Part shown: positions 24,944 to 32,986 of the stretch, piece by piece
Layout of the letters: every line of letters starts with the position of its first letter
How positions within the stretch are numbered: the stretch's first letter is position 1
NCBI GenBank assembly: GCA_963578805.1
Contig: CAUZDY010000002.1
Location: 62,001 to 126,000, forward strand
Direction: 5' to 3'
DNA length: 64,000 nt
Source of the DNA: CAUZIB01 sp963578805
GTDB taxonomy: Bacteria > Acidobacteriota > Vicinamibacteria > Vicinamibacterales > UBA8438
The notes under the pieces: model-generated
The model's database searches: none
What the model was told of the DNA's origin: nothing
What the model saw: only the letters and a program-made list of their open reading frames with translations
Program-made: the position numbers and the translations under genes

Positions 24944-25240
24944 TCATCCGAGGTCGACCATCTGACCAAACTCAGGGACCATGACCTCGGTGCCAAACCG
25001 CGTCTCAAGCGTTCGGACGAAGCTCAGAGAGACGTACTCTTCTCCTTAAACCGCGAACATTCAATTCGGCGACCTGCGAAGAAACTCGAACCATTCAACA
25101 AGCTCATCGAGGTCATTGTGGGCTGAGAATCCCTCGATCATCTCGATCTGCGCCTTGACCCGATACGGCTCACCAAAGATTCGCGCCAGAGAGGTCCCAG
25201 ATTAAATAACGCGTCCCAGTGAGCGTTGAGCCTGGTACCC
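24944..25240 (-). pseudogene. Remnant of a beta-CASP MBL-fold RNA metallo-hydrolase (C-terminus)
   Basis: A single minus-strand frame from 25240 to 24944 is interrupted by three stops (TAA at 25204-25202, TGA at 25063-25061, TAA at 25048-25046) yet is clearly homologous along its whole length: GYQAQRSLGRVI (beta-CASP GYQ-GTLGR block), SGTSLARIFGEPYRVKAQIE, MIEGFSAHNDLDELVEWF (the motif-C GFSAHxD-x-x-L-x-W signature), then FAV-stop-GEE where the enzyme has a VHGE motif, then RTLETRFGTEVMVPEFG and a stop. This is the C-terminal third of the YSH1/RNase-J-like metallo-hydrolase family (normally 450-550 residues). The N-terminal metallo-beta-lactamase half with HxHxDH is not found here. The 5' boundary is abrupt. 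Confidence 0.82.
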
Positions 25241-25323
25241 GGCGGATCGGAAGGATCGACAACACCAGGCAAGCCACAACCGCAATGCACAGCGCCGGTC
25301 GACCGGTGAGCACAGGTGAGTGC

Positions 25324-26577
25324 CTACAACTCGGACCGGCGGTGCTCAGGGTGCTTTGACAGATACAGCTCGACACGCTCGCGTCGACGAATAGCCTCGC
25401 CGATAAATGCCAGTGCCTGGCGCAGTCGCTCATCTGGCTCAGCACAGCTGAGACGCAGAAATCCCTCACCAGCAGCTCCAAAACATTCACCACCGAGGCA
25501 AGCGACCCCAACGTGGTCATCCGCACCTTCGAGCAGATAGAGCGCCAAGCCGTGTGACGTAATACCGTAGGTTAAGCAAATCGGTTGCACCGAGGGAAAA
25601 ACATAGAAGGTACCACCGGGCATGAGGCACGACACGCCCTGGATCTTGTTGAGACCTGAAACGAGCAGCTCCACCTTGTGCCGAAACTCAGCCATTCGTG
25701 CATCACGATACGGCCGGTCCAGTTGCAGTGCCGCGATGCCAGCGGCTTGAGAGAACGGCGGGACGCAGGAAACAGATGTGATGGTCAGAACGTCGAGTAG
25801 GCGAACCGTCTCGATGTTGGTCACGGCAAAACCGAGCCGCCATCCACTCATCGAAAACGACTTGCTAAAGGTGTAAGCAGCCACAGTCTGGTCGAGCATG
25901 CCGGGTTCCGACACGATCGTCCGATGACGGCCACTCCAGACCATACAGTCATACGGTTCATCGCTAAACACAGCGATGTCACGCCCGCGAACCAAGTCGG
26001 CGATCCCTGCGAGATCCTCCGCATGGGCTACTCCACCGGTTGGGTTGTGCGGGCTGTTGAGAAAAATTGCTTTGGGGCTCGGATCATTCGCGAGGAAGCG
26101 CTCGACATCGCAAAGATTCGGTCGAAATGTCCGAGCCTCCTCGAGCGTCGACAGACACATGCGCCCGCCACGGCGCGCGATGTTGGGACCATAGGTCGGA
26201 AACTGGGGACTAAAGACAAGGACCCCGTCGTCCGGATTCACAAAGGCCTCACAGAACAGTTGCTCAAACGTCTTCGCGCCCGGCCCTGCCACGATGTTGG
26301 CGGCCGTGGTTTGTAGGTCGTGCTCCTCGTTGACGTAGGCAGACGCCGCCTCGCGGAACACCGGCAGCCCACTTGCCGGACCATAATGCGTCCAGCCATC
26401 TCGAATCGCTTGGATACCCGCCTCGACCGCATTCGGCGGGCTAGCGAAGGGACTGTCGCCGATCTCAAGCTCAATAACATCCTTGCCAGCAGCCTGGAGC
26501 TCGCGGGCACGGGCCAAGACAATAAAGGCGGTCTCGGGCTGGGTCGTCAAGGCGAAGCGGCTAAATGTCGGTGTCAT
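25324..26577 (-). CDS. Class I/II pyridoxal-phosphate aminotransferase
   Basis: 417 residues. Aspartate/aromatic-type fold: IVLARARELQAAGKDVIELE, DGWTHYGPASGLPVFREA, VAGPGAKTFEQLFCEAFVNP, IFLNSPHNPTGGVAHAEDL (PLP Asn), AVFSDEPYDCMVW (PLP Asp/Tyr), and the lysine in YTFSKSFSMSGWRLGFAV. C-terminus FLRLSCAEPDERLRQALAFI has the substrate-carboxylate Arg. Likely acts on aspartate, glutamate or a methionine/kynurenine analogue; not resolvable from sequence. It is downstream of the PQQ dehydrogenase on the same strand, 36 bases away (26577 to 26614), and followed by the metallo-hydrolase remnant. Confidence 0.93.
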   Translation of the reverse strand: MTPTFSRFALTTQPETAFIVLARARELQAAGKDVIELEIGDSPFASPPNAVEAGIQAIRDGWTHYGPASGLPVFREAASAYVNEEHDLQTTAANIVAGPGAKTFEQLFCEAFVNPDDGVLVFSPQFPTYGPNIARRGGRMCLSTLEEARTFRPNLCDVERFLANDPSPKAIFLNSPHNPTGGVAHAEDLAGIADLVRGRDIAVFSDEPYDCMVWSGRHRTIVSEPGMLDQTVAAYTFSKSFSMSGWRLGFAVTNIETVRLLDVLTITSVSCVPPFSQAAGIAALQLDRPYRDARMAEFRHKVELLVSGLNKIQGVSCLMPGGTFYVFPSVQPICLTYGITSHGLALYLLEGADDHVGVACLGGECFGAAGEGFLRLSCAEPDERLRQALAFIGEAIRRRERVELYLSKHPEHRRSEL

Positions 26578-26613
26578 TCATACGGCCCGGGACTGCGTCA
26601 TGCGTCCGACAGG

Positions 26614-28569
26614 CTAGGGAACCCGAAATGCCGTGAGCCGGCCGGTCCGACCGCCTCCACTCCCTGCCACCACGACGTACTGAGTACCGTCGACCATATA
26701 GGTCATCGGAGAACCGCTTTGCGGTGCCTCCATGTAGACAGAACCGACCTCTTCACCGGTTGCTTTGTCGTACGCGCGCAGCATCGCCCCCACCTCACCC
26801 GATTCGGTGGTGTGCAAAGCAGAGTCACCAGCGATTACCAAGGTCTTCGTCACGACCACGCCGATCCGGCCTGGCCACCCGGTACGTGGCAGCTCCACTC
26901 CTTCAAGCAGCCGATGGTTCCGGATATTGTCCGGCGCCTCACCGTGAGGAATCTGCCACGCGATCTCACCACGAGTCAGGTCGACCGCCGTAATACGACC
27001 CCAAGGCGGTTTAATGATCGGCAACCCACGAATATTGGTCGAGGTTTCGCGAGCGGCAACACCCTCTGGTCTCCCTCGGATGAAGTCCATGTCGGACCGT
27101 TCTGGATCGTTGATCAAGCCAAGTGATCCCAGCTCGGTCTTGGTATAGGCATAGAACATCCCGGTCTCAGGATCGAACGCCCCACCCGGCCAGTTCACAC
27201 CGCCCGTGGAGTTTGGAACCGCCAGTGTGCCGAGTGTCCCATCGGCCACGGCAACGCTTGGGGGGGTATAGAGCGAGCCGATTCTGAACTTCGACACGAT
27301 CTCCTCCGCCTGAGCCCGAAGCTCTGGTGTGTAGTCAATCAGATCGTCGATGCTAAAATCGATTCGGTCCATGGCGGGGGGCTTGGTTGGAATTGGCTGG
27401 GTCGGTGAGTACCACTCACCTGGCACGTCCCCCTGTTCGACCGGCACCTCCTCGATCGGCCAGACGGGTTCTCCCGTCTGCCGGTCGAGCACGAACAGCC
27501 ATGATTGCTTGGTCGGCAGTACCAGGGCTTTGATGGCACGCCCCTCCACCGTGATGTCGGCCAGGACTGGCGCGGCCGGCAGATCCCAGTCCCAGATATC
27601 ATGATGCACCGTCTGGAAGTGCCAAACGCGCACACCTGTGTCGAGGTCGACTGCGACCACACTTCCAGAGAACAGGTTATTTCCTGGGCGATGTCCGCCG
27701 TAGTAGTCACCGGTTGGCGCCTCGACAGGAAAGTACGCCATGTTGAGCTCGGGGTCGATGCTCATCTGCGCCCAGACACCCGAGTTGCCGGTGTAGCGCC
27801 ACGATCCATTCAACCAAGAATCGCTTCCGAACTCGTCGGCCGTCGGAGTCGTGCGGAAAATCCAGTTACGCTCTCCGGTCTGCAGATCGTAACCACGGAC
27901 GTATCCCTTGACGTTCTCCCTCGACGGAGGCGACCCACCAGGACGGTGCGCAGCTCCGATGACGATGGTGTTTCCAGCGACGATCGGTGCCGCATGGAGT
28001 CCAATCTCTGAGGTCGGATCGAGGTCCTGGTCGATGTTCTGTTTCAGGTCGACGATCCCGTTGCTCCCAAACGTCGACACGGGGTCGCCGGTTTCAGCGT
28101 TGAGAGCTACCAGCTGGTACCCGGGGGTCACATACAAGATGACTCCAGCACCGCCGTCATCCCAGTAGGTCAGCCCGCGGCCGGACAGCCGTCGTGGCGC
28201 TGTTTCGCCCCGTTCACCCTCTTCGAGTCGGTACATCCACAGCAGTTCTCCGGTCGCGGCATCCAGAGCCACTGCGGCGCGGCGCGTGCCGGCGGTCGTG
28301 TAGAGCACGCCGTTCGCCATCAACGGTGTCGACTGAAAGTTACTCTCAGGACTGGGCCCGAAGCTGTCGGTGCTAAACTGCCACGCGACCTCCATCGCAT
28401 TGAAGTTGGCGGCCGTGATTTGGTCGAGCGGCGAATACCGGTCGTTCGAGAGGTTGCCGCCGTATGTCGGCCATTCGCCGTTCGCCGTGCCTTGCTCTTG
28501 GCCATAGAGTCCCACCACAGCGCACACGGCCACTGTAGCAAGCGTCGCACCGGTCAACTGCCGCGTCAT
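26614..28569 (-). CDS. PQQ-dependent dehydrogenase, secreted beta-propeller
   Basis: 651 residues from the ATG at 28569 with AGAGGGG ahead; 45 further upstream codons are dropped because they break the signal peptide. Signal peptide ends near GLYGQ. The mature protein is an eight-bladed PQQ propeller: EWPTYGGNLSNDRYSPLDQI, VYFTVGY-like LTYWDDGGAGVILYVTPGYQL, VWHFQTVHHDIWDWDLPAAP (the HxDxWD core near the PQQ Asp base), VFVLDRQTGEPVWPIEE, TVRGLP-like RGLPIIKPPWGRITAVDL, GRIGVVVTKTLVIAGDS. The family oxidises sugars or alcohols in the periplasm and passes electrons to the respiratory chain. Lacks the five membrane helices of E. coli Gcd, so soluble. Two PQQ enzymes exist in this window. Confidence 0.92.
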   Translation of the reverse strand: MTRQLTGATLATVAVCAVVGLYGQEQGTANGEWPTYGGNLSNDRYSPLDQITAANFNAMEVAWQFSTDSFGPSPESNFQSTPLMANGVLYTTAGTRRAAVALDAATGELLWMYRLEEGERGETAPRRLSGRGLTYWDDGGAGVILYVTPGYQLVALNAETGDPVSTFGSNGIVDLKQNIDQDLDPTSEIGLHAAPIVAGNTIVIGAAHRPGGSPPSRENVKGYVRGYDLQTGERNWIFRTTPTADEFGSDSWLNGSWRYTGNSGVWAQMSIDPELNMAYFPVEAPTGDYYGGHRPGNNLFSGSVVAVDLDTGVRVWHFQTVHHDIWDWDLPAAPVLADITVEGRAIKALVLPTKQSWLFVLDRQTGEPVWPIEEVPVEQGDVPGEWYSPTQPIPTKPPAMDRIDFSIDDLIDYTPELRAQAEEIVSKFRIGSLYTPPSVAVADGTLGTLAVPNSTGGVNWPGGAFDPETGMFYAYTKTELGSLGLINDPERSDMDFIRGRPEGVAARETSTNIRGLPIIKPPWGRITAVDLTRGEIAWQIPHGEAPDNIRNHRLLEGVELPRTGWPGRIGVVVTKTLVIAGDSALHTTESGEVGAMLRAYDKATGEEVGSVYMEAPQSGSPMTYMVDGTQYVVVAGSGGGRTGRLTAFRVP

Positions 28570-29028
28570 AAGCGCCCCTCTTGCATTACGCCTTGCACTG
28601 CTTCCGTGCAGGCACACCACATGTCGGAAAGACCACGAATCGTAACACGCTATCCGGCATCTGCGGGACCAGTCGCCGCAAGAAACCAAACCCGCGCCGT
28701 CCAAGGAAAATGGGCGCCAATGGCAAGGGGTCCTGACCCTTGTCTCTACTAGATCGCCGTACTCGGCAGCCTGCTGTCGCAGGGTGCATTGCAGTTTGAT
28801 TGCCGAACAAGTTTCTTATCCACGTTGATAACCGGCGCGTCTTCAACTCGACCAACCTCGGGCTGGTTGTCATGATGCTGCTCGCCGACCAGATGAGAGT
28901 GTCGCCCTGGCCGTGGAAAAGCGTCTCTGGAATAAGTAGCCAGTGATCGACAAAGTCGAGGGTTGCGGAGGACCGATGAGCCGGTGGTCGGAAGTCGTCG
29001 CTGCCAGAACGCTCCGGTCATCCAAGCT
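28570..29028. other. Intergenic region without a supported gene
   Basis: About 460 bases between the HugZ-like gene and the PQQ dehydrogenase on the minus strand. Includes the dehydrogenase ribosome site (28575-28580). Several short frames cross it (for example minus-strand 28749-29021) but none has a ribosome site, a signal peptide or a known motif. It probably holds the promoter of the dehydrogenase, although no convincing -10/-35 pair was found. Confidence 0.5.
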
Positions 29029-29829
29029 CTAGGCTGTCACGTTGGTGCGCGCCTCCTTCAGTAACTGGACCAGAGAATCGCGGGCCTGCTCCGGCGTTGT
29101 GACAGCGTTCGAAAACGCAAGGCGGACCGGGCGCGGGCCGTCTGGCGTGACAGCTGACATCTCGAAGCCGTAGCGATCGATGCCGGTCATGCTGGCCGAC
29201 GCGACTTCGGTCGCCTTGGAGAAGGCCAAACAGTACTGCACCATTGCGTCAGCATGGTCGCTATTCATGTGGGCGATGATGCCGGCGGCCGACGCAGCCA
29301 GCGGATCCGGCTCCGCAGCGTCCCATGCAGGTTTCTCGACCCACGACATCCGGCCGTAGCCTCCAATGTAGCGAATCGATTCGACGCTGAGTCGCCAGAA
29401 TCCGAAGTCGCGAAAATCTGCGTAATAGCCCGCGCTCGGATGCGCGGCGAGAAACACGGTGCGTGCACTAGCATCCTCGCTCCTGATCGGTCGACACGAA
29501 CCCAGTAGCGTGACGCGTCCGTTGGCCAGCGGATCATCCGATACATCTTCCGACACAAGCAGCGACGCCCGTGGATCCCGTCGTAAGTTTTTCGTGTGCT
29601 CGGCCAGCGCGCTCAGGAGGAAAACCGGAGTACCGGCGTCAAACGCGACCGTTACAAACGACCCGTACGGATGCCCAACGGGCTCGAGAGCCAGGCTGCA
29701 CAACGTGCCTGTCGAGACCTGCATGATCAACGTGCGTGCCCGCTCGGCGTGCGATGGGGTGGCGACGTTAATGTCGTACAACTGTTCCTGCACCGCACCC
29801 GTCGGCCGCGCATGTGCATCTTCTGTCAT
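29029..29829 (-). CDS. HugZ-like pyridoxamine 5'-phosphate oxidase family protein
   Basis: 266 residues with two domains. Residues ~25-160 form the FMN-binding split barrel (SLALEPVGHPYGSFVTVAFD, PVFLLSALAEHTKNLRRDPR, SLLVSEDVSDDPLANGRVTLLG). Residues ~175-266 are the DUF2470 half (AASAAGIIAHMNSDHADAMVQYC, DRYGFEMSAVTPDGPRPVRLAF, TTPEQARDSLVQLLKEAR) found in the heme oxygenase HugZ/HutZ and in root/chloroplast homologues. Likely role: heme handling or flavin/heme-dependent oxidation. An AGGAG site lies ahead of the ATG. About 37 bases upstream is a perfect 7-bp palindrome, TCCATAT-CCC-ATATGGA (29866-29882), that could be an operator. Substrate is inferred from the family only. Confidence 0.85.
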   Translation of the reverse strand: MTEDAHARPTGAVQEQLYDINVATPSHAERARTLIMQVSTGTLCSLALEPVGHPYGSFVTVAFDAGTPVFLLSALAEHTKNLRRDPRASLLVSEDVSDDPLANGRVTLLGSCRPIRSEDASARTVFLAAHPSAGYYADFRDFGFWRLSVESIRYIGGYGRMSWVEKPAWDAAEPDPLAASAAGIIAHMNSDHADAMVQYCLAFSKATEVASASMTGIDRYGFEMSAVTPDGPRPVRLAFSNAVTTPEQARDSLVQLLKEARTNVTA

Positions 29830-30067
29830 GGTCGTCTCCTCGTCGAGTGGTCCGCACGGAACTCATCCATATCCCATATGGACGAACGCATCAGCGAATG
29901 CAATAGTGCACTGCTCCAGCCAGAGGGCTTGCATACAACGCTGGTGTCATTCTAGCGGTCAGCCGCAGACTTCGACGAATGACATACGGTAGCTCTGACT
30001 TCGCGCAGATCAGGTCGCACGTGAGCTACCGGTTCTAGCACCGAGACCCCATGTTATTCTCGGCAGG

Positions 30068-30967
30068 ATGTGGCGTCTCATTGAGAAGCTACTGCAGATC
30101 ATTTTTCTCGTCACGACGGCGGCGACGGTGTTCGTCATCGCCGCGATCGTCTGGTCGTCACTGCGTCCGACGGGTCCGGGTAGCGCCGGTCAGTCGGTTG
30201 ACCCAGCCACCGCACTGGTCGAAGTTCGGCTTAGCAGCCACGGTGATGCGTCACGCTTGTTTGTGGGACAGCCTCTCGTGTTTGAGGTGGTTCTTCTAAA
30301 CCTTGAGGCTCGACGCGTTCGAAAAGAGAACCGTGTCGATCCAGAGGGTGCGGCGGCGGCAGCTGAAATCGTACTCGACTATGAGGACTCCGCCGGCGAT
30401 CTCCCGTGGGAGCAACGCCTTGCGGTGCACATGTCGACCTCAGCGGGCACAAAAATACTCGACACGCTCGACTGGCATACGAGGCTGCTCAACTCTGGTG
30501 TTGCACCAGCCGGCCGCAAGCTGGCATTGGCACCGGTGCGGACGACGTTCATTATCGATGGCGCCGATTTGGCGAACCTCCCTCCCGGCCGATATATCCT
30601 GCGGGTCGCGCTGCCGCCGGAGATTGCGCCGACCGAGGATCTAACCGTCATTCCACTTGAGTTCGAGCTGGTGCCGGAAACGGATCAGAACACGGATCGG
30701 GCGATCGTGAGCCTGGCCGTGGCTCGGGTCGCCGCGCTACGCGGAGAATCTGCACGCGCAGTTGAAGCGGCGCTCACAGCCCTAGCATGGGATCCCCTGC
30801 AGGACGAGGCATTGACTATCGTTGCGGAAGGGTGGGAACAGCAAGGGGACCTGGAACAAGCCGTAGGGTGGTATGAAAGATATCTTGAGACGCTTCCCGA
30901 CTCGGAGAACGAGCAGCGGAACGCTCTGGAGGAATACATCGAGGCGGTGCGGGAGCAGCTGGACTGA
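30068..30967 (+). CDS. Membrane-anchored TPR-containing protein of unknown function
   Basis: 299 residues. One N-terminal membrane segment (LLQIIFLVTTAATVFVIAAI) places the rest in the periplasm. Residues ~45-200 are a beta-sandwich-like region (VEVRLSSHGDASRLFVGQPLVFEVVLLNL, FIIDGADLANLPPGRYILRVALP), similar in style to carboxypeptidase-regulatory or Ig-like modules. The last ~80 residues form TPR-type helices (LAVARVAALRGESARAVEAALTAL, IVAEGWEQQGDLEQAVGWYERYLETLP), a binding platform. No enzyme motif. It stands alone, with a small basic protein following 124 bases later. I do not recognise the family. Confidence 0.8.
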   Translation: MWRLIEKLLQIIFLVTTAATVFVIAAIVWSSLRPTGPGSAGQSVDPATALVEVRLSSHGDASRLFVGQPLVFEVVLLNLEARRVRKENRVDPEGAAAAAEIVLDYEDSAGDLPWEQRLAVHMSTSAGTKILDTLDWHTRLLNSGVAPAGRKLALAPVRTTFIIDGADLANLPPGRYILRVALPPEIAPTEDLTVIPLEFELVPETDQNTDRAIVSLAVARVAALRGESARAVEAALTALAWDPLQDEALTIVAEGWEQQGDLEQAVGWYERYLETLPDSENEQRNALEEYIEAVREQLD

Positions 30968-31091
30968 CCCGATCCTAACGCGAGAGCTAGCGACGTCTCG
31001 ACAGGACTAGGATTAAGAGATTTGCTAGAATAAATGGAGTTCCTGTGGTCCCAGAGGGGGCACGCCCGCCACGCTACACCAGGAGGTACCC

Positions 31092-31355
31092 TTGGCAAAT
31101 AGAGGACGGCCGACGCAGACCAAGCGTCAGCGCGAACGTAAGCGAATTGAGCTCCAGAAGATGAAGGAAGTCCGTCGGGCTGAGGTGAGGGCGCGCAAGG
31201 CCGAGTCTGGGCCACGGCCCACGGACTACGACCCAGACATTGCAGGCCTAAAGGTCGGCCCTCAGGAGAAACCCGACTGGCAGCGCGAGTTCTTCGAAGA
31301 AGAGCAACGCGCCAAAGAAGCGGCGGAACTCGAAGCACAAGAGAAACAACAGTAG
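31092..31355 (+). CDS. Small basic, charged, probably disordered protein
   Basis: 87 residues. The start is a TTG at 31092, accepted because the strongest ribosome site of this region, AGGAGG, lies five bases ahead. Composition is Lys/Arg/Glu-rich with a KR-rich opening (RGRPTQTKRQRERKRIELQKMK) and an acidic/Ala-rich tail (REFFEEEQRAKEAAELEAQEK), most likely a long helix plus disordered ends. It resembles the small basic proteins near ribosomal or RNA-binding genes, but no family is recognised. Opposite-strand 227-codon frame 30685-31368 is a shadow. Confidence 0.72.
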   Translation: MANRGRPTQTKRQRERKRIELQKMKEVRRAEVRARKAESGPRPTDYDPDIAGLKVGPQEKPDWQREFFEEEQRAKEAAELEAQEKQQ

Positions 31356-31467
31356 CTGCGATCGCCACCGCTGCACGAGGCCAGACTCCGTGAGGAGTAC
31401 GGCTATTGCTCCGATTAGGCAGGCGCGGGTCTGAGTGAAAACATCGTAGACCGTAGCAGGAAACGCG

Positions 31468-31734
31468 CTAAACGACCTTTTTCGACCCTTTCATCTTCGT
31501 TCCCGCGATCTTGATTTTCCGAGGCTTGGTGGCGTCCGCCACGGGCAGCGTCAGCTCAAGTATCTGATGCTCGAACTGTCCGTACCCGGTCTCCGACAGG
31601 GGTCGGTCGGTCTTTTGATCCTCGACCGAACACTCGCCAGAGACGGTGAGAACCTTGCCGGCATGATCAACGCGGCCGCCTTTCGGGTGGATACCTGGCA
31701 ATACCATCTTCAGCGCCCAGTCCTCGCTACCGGA
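31468..31734 (-). pseudogene. Remnant of an Hsp20 small heat-shock protein (alpha-crystallin domain)
   Basis: The minus-strand frame from about 31734 reads SEDWALKMVLPGIHPKG (Hsp20 strand beta2-3 'D-LPG-x-P-K'), HAGKVLTVSGECSVEDQ (the VLTVxGE block), ETGYGQFEHQI (matches the GSF-R-F strand), LELTLPVADATKPRKIKIAG (the GVL-LTLPK-E-KPKxIKI tail). About 18 residues between 'YGQFEHQI' and 'LELTLP' that normally contain the TLP-xVD-KI-A-Y segment are missing, and there is no N-terminal arm or ribosome site. The 5' end runs into the M1 peptidase fragment. I read it as a decayed gene; a drastically shortened but expressed Hsp20 cannot be excluded. Confidence 0.65.
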
Positions 31735-31978
31735 GGTGACCGTCGTCACCGGTAATGTTTTCAACTTTTTGGATCGCAAGGTCACGCGTGTCGAGCACGA
31801 GTGTCTCAGCCTTCGGCCTGACTTGGTCGATCGAGAGCGTGACGGATCTGCTCAGACTGCGTTGGGTAACACCCACTTCGAGTCCGGGGTCGAGATGGTA
31901 GACGCGCACGTCGTATGGGTTGGAACGAGAACGGACATCCTGCTCCACGACACCACGACGAGCCTCAGGTTTGGTCAT
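31727..31978 (-). pseudogene. Remnant of an M1 family aminopeptidase N-terminal domain
   Basis: The minus-strand frame from the ATG at 31978 reads DVRSRSNPYDVRVYHLDPG, LEVGVTQRSLSRSVTLSID, then a TLVLDTRDLAIQKVENITG stretch and stops at 31727. These are the first beta-strands of leukotriene-A4-hydrolase-type M1 peptidases (DPHSxxxPxxVRV-HLDLDLxVDF, LDTRDLxIxSV). The catalytic HExxH domain (normally 200+ residues later) is absent, so only ~83 codons survive. It abuts, and by eight bases overlaps in another frame, the Hsp20 remnant. No ribosome site ahead of the ATG. An independent short M1-like protein is very unlikely. Confidence 0.65.
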
Positions 31979-32144
31979 GGACGGAGGGAGTCTGGAATGA
32001 CTCGCACCGCCTGAAGCTTGAAGCAGAAGCCGTAGCGGATCACTACCAAAATTAATTGGTTTAATAAAGGCAAACTCAGTACTTACCGACCAGGTCTTGC
32101 CTCGCGTTCCTGTATCCTCAGCCAACTCACTGGGTCGCTGTTCA

Positions 32145-32984
32145 ATGTCTCATATGTTGCGGAGCCACGACGTCACACTTCAACCGCTCGGAACCCGACA
32201 GGAGTGTCTGGCCTGCGTGAGTCTGCAACGAGAGATCTGGGGGCAAGATTTCATCGATGTCGTGCCAGCAACGATCCTGATGGTGTGCCAACGGATCGGG
32301 GGCGTGGCGTGCGGGGCTTTTGACATCAACGACCGCCTCATCGGCTTCGTGTTTGGAATCAGCGGCGTGGTTAACGGCATCCTCGCGCACTGGTCGGATA
32401 TGCTCGCCGTTCGGCCAGAGGCACGGCGAACCGGTCTCGGACGGCGCCTGAAGCTTTACCAACGCACCCAACTTCTTGAACGAGGTATTCGAGTCGCCTG
32501 CTGGAGCTACGATCCGCTCATGGCCGCAAACGCCAGCTTCAACCTAAATGCGCTGGGTGCCTATCCGACGGAGTACGTCGACGACATGTACGGCGACACC
32601 GGCAGCACGCTGCACCGTGGACTCGACACCGACCGTCTCATCGTCAAGTGGCAGCTCGATGCGCCTGGCGTGGAACGCCGAATCGCCGGAGCGCGTCACA
32701 CTGCGTCGCTCGACGCCGTGGCCGAGGCACCGGTCGTGCTCCCACCAGATCCGACCAAGTCGAACGCAGCCGATCGATCCTTTCCGACCGACAACTGGAT
32801 ACGAATCGCCGTACCGACCGATATCGTGTCTCTCAAAGTGTCCGATCCGGCAGAGGCGCGTCGGTGGCAGCGGTCGGTCCGGGCGGCGTTCCGCGCGTAT
32901 CTGACAACCGGGTATCGGGTCGTCGATTTCTACGAGGGGAGCGCCGCTGAACCGCCGACCTACGTGCTCATCAACGACTTCTAG
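32145..32984 (+). CDS. GNAT superfamily acyltransferase (COG3375-like)
   Basis: 279 residues from the ATG at 32145 (a TTG 16 codons upstream is possible). Residues ~5-150 form the GNAT core: IWGQDFIDVVPATILMVCQR, FGISGVVNGILAHWSDMLAV, then the CoA pyrophosphate loop RPEARRTGLGRRLKLYQR (R-x-x-G-x-G/A) and FNLNALGAYPTEYVDDMYG. The C-terminal ~110 residues (RIAVPTDIVSLKVSDPAEARRW, VRAAFRAYLTTGYRVVDFY) are typical of this subfamily. It is 2 bases upstream of the MenC/racemase gene, the classic pairing for N-succinyl-amino-acid racemase systems where the GNAT enzyme acylates the D-amino acid. Acceptor specificity is inferred from this context. Confidence 0.88.
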   Translation: MSHMLRSHDVTLQPLGTRQECLACVSLQREIWGQDFIDVVPATILMVCQRIGGVACGAFDINDRLIGFVFGISGVVNGILAHWSDMLAVRPEARRTGLGRRLKLYQRTQLLERGIRVACWSYDPLMAANASFNLNALGAYPTEYVDDMYGDTGSTLHRGLDTDRLIVKWQLDAPGVERRIAGARHTASLDAVAEAPVVLPPDPTKSNAADRSFPTDNWIRIAVPTDIVSLKVSDPAEARRWQRSVRAAFRAYLTTGYRVVDFYEGSAAEPPTYVLINDF

Positions 32985-32986
32985 CC

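Noticed and set aside
24944..25240. Selenocysteine readthrough of the TGA in the beta-CASP remnant
   Set aside because: Two TAA stops in the same frame cannot be decoded as Sec, so the region is a pseudogene even though SelD is present in the window.
30685..31368. 227-codon minus-strand frame opposite the TPR protein and the small basic protein
   Set aside because: Composition is Arg/Ser/Pro-rich as in shadow frames; both strands' real genes (30068-30967 and 31092-31355) explain the sequence, and there is no ribosome site.
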